Below are positions 6,734-13,191 of a stretch of DNA of 20,449 nt, in pieces (position 1 is the stretch's first letter; every line of letters starts with the position of its first letter). Made by a program: the position numbers and the translations under genes. The notes under the pieces are model-generated. The model ran no database searches. It was not told the origin of the DNA and saw nothing but the letters and a program-made list of their open reading frames with translations. This DNA is from an uncultured Rickettsiales bacterium (GTDB taxonomy: Bacteria > Pseudomonadota > Alphaproteobacteria > Rickettsiales > Deianiraeaceae). The stretch spans positions 1 through 20,449 of the forward strand of contig CALCWF010000020.1 of the NCBI GenBank assembly GCA_937906355.1, in the 5' to 3' direction.

Positions 6734-9495
6734 AAACTTAAAATTTCATCCTTCGAGACGATATTATTACTCAATAGCAAATCAACGATTTCTTTCTTGT
6801 CCCATTTTTGGCACAAAAGAACGACATTAGCACCGGCGTCTATTGTGGTATAAACTTGCAAGCCGTTCTTTCTGCATTTTTTAACAAAACGAATCGCTTT
6901 CGTTGTGCGATCGTTGAAATAATTTATCCCAGTTTCACGTATAGATTCATGCATAGTCAATGAGTTGTTTTCTACGATATCGCCAAATTCAGCAAATGTT
7001 TTAACATTAAAAATATCGACAATATCCTTCTTAGTTTGTTTTAGCCAGTATCTATATCGTTTAGATTTTTCGATCGTTACACTCATTGCTTCCGTCGAAG
7101 ATATTATCTTTTTCGAAGAAGATAATATTAGCACAATTACTTCTAAATCATCTACAATTTTAGAAATTGAACCATTATCTGTATTACTGATTTTGAATCT
7201 TTCTCCAATATTATGTTCTTCGCGTCTATCACGACAATTATCGAAAAAAACCGATTCAGCGAAACTATCCATTCCATTTTTCAACTTTCCCTTATGCCAA
7301 ATGACAAATCGTTTTTTGTAAGATTTTTTACAAAAAGAACTAGTGCCAATATTTAAACAAATATTGTTATTAGTCGCAATGTTTATATTTTGACAAACAA
7401 CAGATCGACTCGCACTTCCGCTCCCAAGACGTGCCAATATCGACAATTCTCTCTGAGAGAGATTAAGATTAAAAATATCATTAATAGCAAGCGTCAAGGC
7501 ACCAAAACCGCTAGCTGATGATGCCAGACCACTTGCCACAGGGAAATTATTGTGTGTATCGACTATGAAATATATATTTTCAATATGGAAGGCATTACGA
7601 AAAAGATTTAAAAAATTAGCCACTCTTGATGTAAATTTCTCATATGCTAATTCACCATTTAAATAAACATCATCGCGTTTATCCTCGGAAAATGACATAT
7701 ATCGTTCTACTTCAATATTGCCGTCCACTTCCTCTACTTCTTTTGAAAGATTCTTAGTGCCTACTTTTCTAAAGAGATTTCTATCAAAACCTTTTTTCAC
7801 TATCCTTGTCGTAGTTCCTAAATATGTCGATGTTATTGCAAGACTTGACGACGTCGGCAATTTTAATTCTTCATCTCTTTTCCCCCAGTATTTAATTATT
7901 GCAATATTAGTCGGTGCAAAATGTATTGTGCTTTCTTTTTTCACGAATGAGTCGTCTCGACGCCCGTCATTGCCGACTTTTTTACAAATTAAATTAACAA
8001 TATCCTGTTTTGTCAATTTTCGATGTTTCTCGTCCTGTGTGCTATTATTACAAATATACTCTACGCAACGACCGCAAAGATCATTGTTATGATTACTGTT
8101 TTTTTTGTTATCAAAAAATACCTCTCTTTCTTCCTCGTCCTTTTTTTCTCCTTTTCTTTCTTTTTTTAAAAAAGAGTATTCCAATCCGGAATCATCGATA
8201 TCTATATCAATAATTTTACGTCTTCTAAAACAACTATCTCTAAAACAATTAAACGTGTTAGAATCTGATACACCGTCATAGCGGTTGCGGTTACCGTCAA
8301 TTTCGATTTTATTTAAATCGCATACGATGTTATCAATTTTGTCTTTTGCGTCAAAAGCAATCACACAGTCTCCAAGACCTGAGCCAGAAATTTTTGCAAA
8401 AACTTTTCTACGTTCACAAAAAGAAATAATACGATCTATATCGTCGTTAGTGAGATTAAGTTTTCTCAGGAGAGAATGATTTTCTTTTAAAAGATGTAAT
8501 ATTTCAATCTCCTCGATCTTATCTCCTGCTCTTTTTGAGATTTTCGTCGCACAAGATATGGCGACTATTTTATCTTTTATGTTATCAATTATATTGCTAA
8601 TTTTTTTATAAATTTCATCACAGTTTTTAACATCATTTGCAATTTTAATTGTCGTTTCTGTCGAAGTTTTGTAACCAGTATAAATTACGGCAATACCTAT
8701 CCCATCTAACCACTCATGACTTAGATTGTCGACACTCTTGGTTTTTGGATTGTAGTATATGAGTCCACCGAAAATACTTGTTGCAATATCTACGCCAGAT
8801 GGCTTAATATTTTTGAACGTCGCTCTTTGCCCGTCAAACCTGTCGTTATTGTATAAATTATACAATTTTATCGTCTCTGAGAATAGTTTTTCATTTAGTA
8901 TTTTCTTTTTGCAGATCGTATCTTTACATAAACGATTGCTATCGCTGAAAAAGTCATCCGCTTTTATTGCCTCATCGGCTAACTCATTTGTTATAAAATT
9001 CGTCTTGCCGTAAAGAATATAATCTGTCTTTGCATTCAAGAGCAAAAGTCCGCAACACACACAAGAAAATAGTGCCCCGGAAGAACCAAAACCACAATCG
9101 TCAATATCCGATTTTATATCAATTTCAAGACCCGATCTTGCTAATCTATTAACTAAGAAATATATACTTCTCGCCCAATGACTATTAATATCAATATCTA
9201 CTACTTTTTCATGTAATGAAAAAACTAGTCTACCAAATTTATCGGAATTTACTATTATTTTGTCATCTTTTCTGTATTTGATTTTCGTATATAGCCTTTG
9301 ATTGATAGCAAATGATATACATGGATACCCATGCATGACGGCATGCTCTCCGCACAAAACTAATTTACCACTTGCGGAAACTTTTATACCGAAATCACAC
9401 GTCTCATTTACACCTCTTGCTATGTGCACCATACAATCTCTTCGATGTGCCTGCATGCTCTTATTCCCACGTTTTTGCATAATCTTCTTCTTCAT
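6730..9495 (-). CDS. Fusion of GHMP kinase (probable phosphomevalonate kinase) and mevalonate diphosphate decarboxylase
   Basis: One continuous 921-residue frame carries two mevalonate pathway enzymes. The N-terminal GHMP kinase (about 35-395) has ASGKLVLCGEHAV (41-53), the phosphate loop GFGSSGA (135-141), PSGVDIATSIFGG (232-244) and the C-terminal motif KISGSGLGDCVIA (368-380). The PSGVDIA..GG pattern resembles phosphomevalonate kinases, and a separate mevalonate kinase lies next door. A charged, low-complexity linker (about 395-520) leads to the decarboxylase (about 523-921), with APTNIAIIKYWGKR (527-540), FPVASGLASSASGFG (651-665), GSGSASRS (691-698) and the catalytic aspartate in TIDAGANV (884-891). 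The lysine of KYWGK argues for a true decarboxylase. I chose ATG 9495 because AAGGAG lies five bases upstream; a frame extension to 9585 is unlikely to be coding. The fusion would convert mevalonate 5-phosphate to isopentenyl diphosphate. Confidence 0.85.
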   Translation of the reverse strand: MKKKIMQKRGNKSMQAHRRDCMVHIARGVNETCDFGIKVSASGKLVLCGEHAVMHGYPCISFAINQRLYTKIKYRKDDKIIVNSDKFGRLVFSLHEKVVDIDINSHWARSIYFLVNRLARSGLEIDIKSDIDDCGFGSSGALFSCVCCGLLLLNAKTDYILYGKTNFITNELADEAIKADDFFSDSNRLCKDTICKKKILNEKLFSETIKLYNLYNNDRFDGQRATFKNIKPSGVDIATSIFGGLIYYNPKTKSVDNLSHEWLDGIGIAVIYTGYKTSTETTIKIANDVKNCDEIYKKISNIIDNIKDKIVAISCATKISKRAGDKIEEIEILHLLKENHSLLRKLNLTNDDIDRIISFCERRKVFAKISGSGLGDCVIAFDAKDKIDNIVCDLNKIEIDGNRNRYDGVSDSNTFNCFRDSCFRRRKIIDIDIDDSGLEYSFLKKERKGEKKDEEEREVFFDNKKNSNHNNDLCGRCVEYICNNSTQDEKHRKLTKQDIVNLICKKVGNDGRRDDSFVKKESTIHFAPTNIAIIKYWGKRDEELKLPTSSSLAITSTYLGTTTRIVKKGFDRNLFRKVGTKNLSKEVEEVDGNIEVERYMSFSEDKRDDVYLNGELAYEKFTSRVANFLNLFRNAFHIENIYFIVDTHNNFPVASGLASSASGFGALTLAINDIFNLNLSQRELSILARLGSGSASRSVVCQNINIATNNNICLNIGTSSFCKKSYKKRFVIWHKGKLKNGMDSFAESVFFDNCRDRREEHNIGERFKISNTDNGSISKIVDDLEVIVLILSSSKKIISSTEAMSVTIEKSKRYRYWLKQTKKDIVDIFNVKTFAEFGDIVENNSLTMHESIRETGINYFNDRTTKAIRFVKKCRKNGLQVYTTIDAGANVVLLCQKWDKKEIVDLLLSNNIVSKDEILSF

Positions 9496-9500
9496 ATCTT

Positions 9501-9506
9501 CTCCTT
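9501..9506 (-). promoter_or_regulatory. Shine-Dalgarno of the kinase-decarboxylase gene
   Basis: On the - strand AAGGAG precedes the ATG at 9495 by five bases. It is one of the few good Shine-Dalgarno sequences in the AT-rich part and decides the start over the longer open frame reaching 9585. Confidence 0.7.
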
Positions 9507-9668
9507 CATAATTAGATATAACGCACCATACTAATATAACGTCGTCATAATTAATAACCGTTTTGTCAGCATCCGACAATCGCACTACTTGTCATAAGTA
9601 AATATTAAATGTAAACATACGGCGTCAAAGTGTCATCGAGTCGATTGAATGCGATTTAAACTAAAATC

Positions 9669-9911
9669 TCACTTACTCTTGGTTCGATGTGTAGACATTG
9701 ATATTCCGTTTTTAGCAATTTTCACCATTTTAAGATTAAAACGTCTCTCTCGGCACATTTTTTTCAAGATATTAGTTTGCGGTCTTGTAAGCGGATGAAA
9801 AATAGCAATGATACCATTATTTGAGGTTTTCTCTTTCGAGGCAATCGTGCCGGCACCGCAGATTTTCGCGTAAATTTTTTCTCCCTTCAAAGAGTTTATA
9901 AATTCTCTTGT
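9669..9911 (-). CDS. Mevalonate kinase, C-terminal part displaced by frameshift
   Basis: Read from 9911 on the - strand, this frame gives TREFINSLKGEKIYAKICGAG and then a normal stop at 9669. AKICGAG corresponds to the conserved C-terminal glycine motif of GHMP kinases, which the neighbouring kinase lacks. It therefore completes that enzyme after a -1 shift. The motif is followed by TIASKEKTSNNG instead of the usual run of glycines, so it is divergent even when the frame is restored. A TTG at 9890 could formally start it, but a free 73-residue piece would have no known role. A 173-base gap without visible genes separates it from the kinase-decarboxylase gene. Confidence 0.7.
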   Translation of the reverse strand, partial: TREFINSLKGEKIYAKICGAGTIASKEKTSNNGIIAIFHPLTRPQTNILKKMCRERRFNLKMVKIAKNGISMSTHRTKSK

Positions 9912-10726
9912 TTTAAAACATTAGCCTTATGTTCCATTTTATTAATCATTTCTAGTAAATATTGATTATAGGCTATCTGCTTATAAAATCCTTTGTAATC
10001 ACTTTTTTCAATACTATCGACAATTTTCCCAGTTGTATTTTTGAATTGTTTCCACGTATCGTTAGAATGACCAATATTTATCGCAACATCGTCTACAACG
10101 TCTTTCGTCGTGAACGACGGACGTCCAGTGTCAATTATCCATATATTCTCAAAAAAAGAACTTATTTTATCAGATTTGATATTAACGCTCTCTTTACCAA
10201 GAATCGTAACACCGCCACCAACTACCGCTTGTATATCTATACCACTACTTTTACCATGAAAGATGTTTTCAATCTCAGTTGCAATTTCTATTAGAATATT
10301 TGACTTAATTTTTAATCTTAGTAATTCACTTAGTCCAAAGACGATACCGCTAACCAACGATGCACTTGAACCGAGACCGAAATTTATTGGAATTCGACTT
10401 CTAATAGTGATTTTCAGACCACTTCTCTTTGCACTAGTTTTTTTATAAAAAATATTAACAATATCTAATACAGAACTTATCCTTGCGTCGTATTTGCCTG
10501 CAACGTTTAACTGCTCTGACTGATTGTTTTCTATCAAAAAAATACTCTCACTACGATTAGTATCGTTGTAGCGATCAACTATTATAATTTGAGACTCTTT
10601 TATCTCTTTTATTTCGATACTCATGAATAAATCAATCGCACATACAATAGCTGTGCTATTATAAATTACAGAATGTTCTCCGCTGACAATTAGCTTCGCT
10701 GGAATCTTTATCTTAACAGACGCCAT
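9896..10726 (-). CDS. Mevalonate kinase (GHMP family), main part, broken near the C-terminus
   Basis: The enzyme phosphorylates mevalonate with ATP, the first kinase step of the mevalonate pathway, in the cytoplasm. The 276-residue frame has PAKLIVSGEHSVIY (9-22) with the conserved lysine K11, the ATP loop FGLGSSAS (116-123), and EIENIFHGKSSGID (151-164). That last motif has the glutamate, histidine and catalytic aspartate (D164) typical of mevalonate kinases and separates it from the other GHMP kinase nearby. The frame stops after VLKQENL, before the C-terminal glycine motif, which continues in the next frame from 9911. It lies 11 bases after the porin stop, so the two are probably in one transcript, and no clear Shine-Dalgarno precedes its ATG. 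Confidence 0.85.
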   Translation of the reverse strand: MASVKIKIPAKLIVSGEHSVIYNSTAIVCAIDLFMSIEIKEIKESQIIIVDRYNDTNRSESIFLIENNQSEQLNVAGKYDARISSVLDIVNIFYKKTSAKRSGLKITIRSRIPINFGLGSSASLVSGIVFGLSELLRLKIKSNILIEIATEIENIFHGKSSGIDIQAVVGGGVTILGKESVNIKSDKISSFFENIWIIDTGRPSFTTKDVVDDVAINIGHSNDTWKQFKNTTGKIVDSIEKSDYKGFYKQIAYNQYLLEMINKMEHKANVLKQENL

Positions 10727-10737
10727 TACTATTTCTA

Positions 10738-12660
10738 CTAAAACATAACTCTTATACCAGCTGTTATAACATAGCCATTATTCCCAACTGCCTTATGCAC
10801 ACTACTATCTTCACCTTTTGTTACTTGAACGTTTTGTGTATGGAAAATATAACCAACATATTCAAAATATGTTTGAACTTTTAGACTTCTGAGGCTTATT
10901 ATTTTATAATCTGTCCCGACCGACCATACGTCAAGTTTATTTCCACCGAGAGAGCTTCTCATATACGTAACACCGAGACGCACTGGACCGTAATTTGCTC
11001 CAAATCCGGCTGTATGATAATACGATACACCTTGCGGACTTTCTATTTGATATTTAGCACCCTCTTTGCCAGCTTCTATAATTGAATTTTTTCTCATCAT
11101 ACTGTTTCCCCAGTAGCCGTAAGAATAGGCAATAGAATAATTTTTGTAGACAATCTGAGCTCCAACGGCAATAGCACTAAGATCGTGTCTATCGTATGGA
11201 TTGTTAACAGATGCCGTTGCATCATTAGTAGTATTATCGTTATTGCCTGAATCAGTAATATTCACTGGGGTCATTTGTCCATATTCGTATGTCACGGAAG
11301 CCGCTATCCCGAGACCGTATCTATCGAATTGTTTACGATAATCAACGCTAGTGTAGTTTCTAACAAACCCGCCGGTAACGTTCGCGAGTGTTGATGTGTT
11401 TTGATTTAAATCTTTCGTTACATATCCGGTATAAGCGGTAGACGGAGAATAGCTAACGCCAACACTGAATCCCTTTATTCTATTTAAATAGAAAGAAACC
11501 TTGTTGCTATAAGCACCCTGTGTCGGGTATCCTTGCCCGTTCGCTCTATAACGCACACCTTCGCCATTTGATATTGGTTCCCCAGCCGATGTACGTTGCG
11601 TCGTGAAACCAGCTTCATTTGGAAGCGTCGGATACAGCATATAGACAGGAGTGACGGCATTCAACTCAGCCGGTCCAAACCCAGATGTATTAAAGACAGG
11701 CAACGATACATAACGCCACCAAGTTCCATATACACCACCAGCACCACTGGCTATCTTCTGCGGGTCGACACGCATACGTGATACAGAGCTATTGACGGCA
11801 CCGATTTGAAAAGAAAAGAAATTCGTTTTTGCATATACGTATTCCTGTGGTGCTAATCGCGGATCTGTATTTTTCGAAGCATTATAAAATGGCTGAGAGA
11901 GTTTAGCTCCAATTGTAAACACTTTTCTTTTCTTTACAATGCCATCTTTTTTGTCGCTGTCGTAATGAATAAATTCCGGATTAACATCGAGTCTTCCGAG
12001 CATATTTATAACGTTACTATTGTTATTATATATTGAATAATTATGCATCGTTGCCGGCGAATATGGCAAACCATTTGGCAGAATATCTTGTTTATAGGGA
12101 TATGCCTGATCAACATAGAAATACTGAACTTCTCCAAGACCCCCGATATTTAATTTAACTTCATTTTCTTTATCCCCGAACAATATTTTTTCTCCTTTTT
12201 TAACGTAAAAATCTCCTTTACTTATATTCGAGGAACTACCAGTTATAGTATAACTATTGTTAACTGTGCTTTTTTTATTTACCGAAATGTTTGCGTTTTT
12301 TTTATTGACTCGAGCTGTAGCTTTTTTTTGTCTAAATTTCGTTCTGTCGTTTTTGTTCGTCGTTATCTTATTTAGAGTCTTTTTTTTTGAAGAATTCTCT
12401 TCCCTCCCCGAGAAGAAGGAACGAAAAAAAATATACTTCTTAATACCGTTTGTAGACTTTTCTTGAGTGAAGTTATATGACAATTCAGCCTTTGCACTAC
12501 TGGAATATGATGCATATATACAAAATGAACAGATAAAAAACACAAAAAGCACAAGCAATCCACTCTCCGAGTAAATACACGATCCTACATTCTTGTTAGG
12601 TCGACGCGAATAATCTCTCACTCTTATCAATATCGATGATTGCCACTTACTGCATTGCAT
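10738..12660 (-). CDS. Porin-like outer membrane beta-barrel protein with basic N-terminal extension
   Basis: The protein (640 residues from the first ATG) is predicted to be an outer membrane barrel. It has a hydrophobic signal (LLVLFVFFICSFCIYA, about 35-50) with a likely cleavage after SSAKA (residue 58). The C-terminal two thirds alternate polar and aromatic residues as in beta strands, and the chain ends in phenylalanine (ITAGIRVMF), the usual barrel-assembly signal. Between signal and barrel lies a Lys/Asn-rich region (about 85-135). The start is uncertain: ATG 12660 leaves a 34-residue basic stretch before the signal. TTG 12558, with GGAG six bases upstream, gives a normal-length signal but no positive n-region. 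The nearest family I can suggest is the Gram-negative porins; transported solutes cannot be inferred. Confidence 0.75.
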   Translation of the reverse strand: MQCSKWQSSILIRVRDYSRRPNKNVGSCIYSESGLLVLFVFFICSFCIYASYSSSAKAELSYNFTQEKSTNGIKKYIFFRSFFSGREENSSKKKTLNKITTNKNDRTKFRQKKATARVNKKNANISVNKKSTVNNSYTITGSSSNISKGDFYVKKGEKILFGDKENEVKLNIGGLGEVQYFYVDQAYPYKQDILPNGLPYSPATMHNYSIYNNNSNVINMLGRLDVNPEFIHYDSDKKDGIVKKRKVFTIGAKLSQPFYNASKNTDPRLAPQEYVYAKTNFFSFQIGAVNSSVSRMRVDPQKIASGAGGVYGTWWRYVSLPVFNTSGFGPAELNAVTPVYMLYPTLPNEAGFTTQRTSAGEPISNGEGVRYRANGQGYPTQGAYSNKVSFYLNRIKGFSVGVSYSPSTAYTGYVTKDLNQNTSTLANVTGGFVRNYTSVDYRKQFDRYGLGIAASVTYEYGQMTPVNITDSGNNDNTTNDATASVNNPYDRHDLSAIAVGAQIVYKNYSIAYSYGYWGNSMMRKNSIIEAGKEGAKYQIESPQGVSYYHTAGFGANYGPVRLGVTYMRSSLGGNKLDVWSVGTDYKIISLRSLKVQTYFEYVGYIFHTQNVQVTKGEDSSVHKAVGNNGYVITAGIRVMF

Positions 12661-12672
12661 AATAATTCGTTA

Positions 12673-13158
12673 TTAATCTCCAATTATTGCGTTTATATAG
12701 TATCCATCCGGTGAAGAACCGAATATATCCGCAAGCAACATCTGATCGAGTGTTAAATAAGCCATAATTCTTGTTCTATGAGTTGTTATGTTGTTTTTAT
12801 CTATAATATTCCCATCAAAGTTCGTCTTCTTCTCCGCTTTAATAACATCCATCTGTGTTATAATATCGTCATTACCGGCAATATATTGTTTATTAATCTC
12901 GTTCAAGGTTGTTTGATCGACGAATATATCCCACTCTTTCCCATCTTCAAACATCGAATCTACCGTATTCGCAAAACCGTCATTAAAAAGCATATTATAC
13001 CTCTCAAGGTCTTCCTGCGGAAAATCCGGTATATCACTATCTTTTTGACTCTTGACTATCTGTTTTTCGGCATTACTCGTGCCAGTATCAGCGAAAGCAC
13101 AAATACTTCTGGAGCTAAAAATAATTGTAAAAAGATAAAAAAACAACACACATCGCAT
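12673..13158 (-). CDS. Secreted or periplasmic protein, unknown function
   Basis: The 161-residue product starts with a typical signal peptide (MRCVLFFYLFTIIFSS, then a likely cleavage near CAFA-DT) and continues as a soluble, acidic domain with no further membrane segment. A GTG at 13185 would add nine residues. I prefer the ATG because the signal peptide then has normal length, but neither has a Shine-Dalgarno. I do not recognise the family. It lies a few bases after the AsmA-like gene and 12 bases before the porin gene on the same strand, which suggests an envelope role and co-transcription, for example as a partner of the barrel protein. That is inference from position only. Confidence 0.6.
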   Translation of the reverse strand: MRCVLFFYLFTIIFSSRSICAFADTGTSNAEKQIVKSQKDSDIPDFPQEDLERYNMLFNDGFANTVDSMFEDGKEWDIFVDQTTLNEINKQYIAGNDDIITQMDVIKAEKKTNFDGNIIDKNNITTHRTRIMAYLTLDQMLLADIFGSSPDGYYINAIIGD

Positions 13159-13191
13159 ATACAATATACCATATAAACACGACACTAAAAA

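Noticed and set aside
9496..9585. A 30-residue N-terminal extension of the kinase-decarboxylase protein
   Set aside because: A good Shine-Dalgarno lies directly before ATG 9495, the extension has no support from the kinase family, and the start of the frame is only an open stretch.
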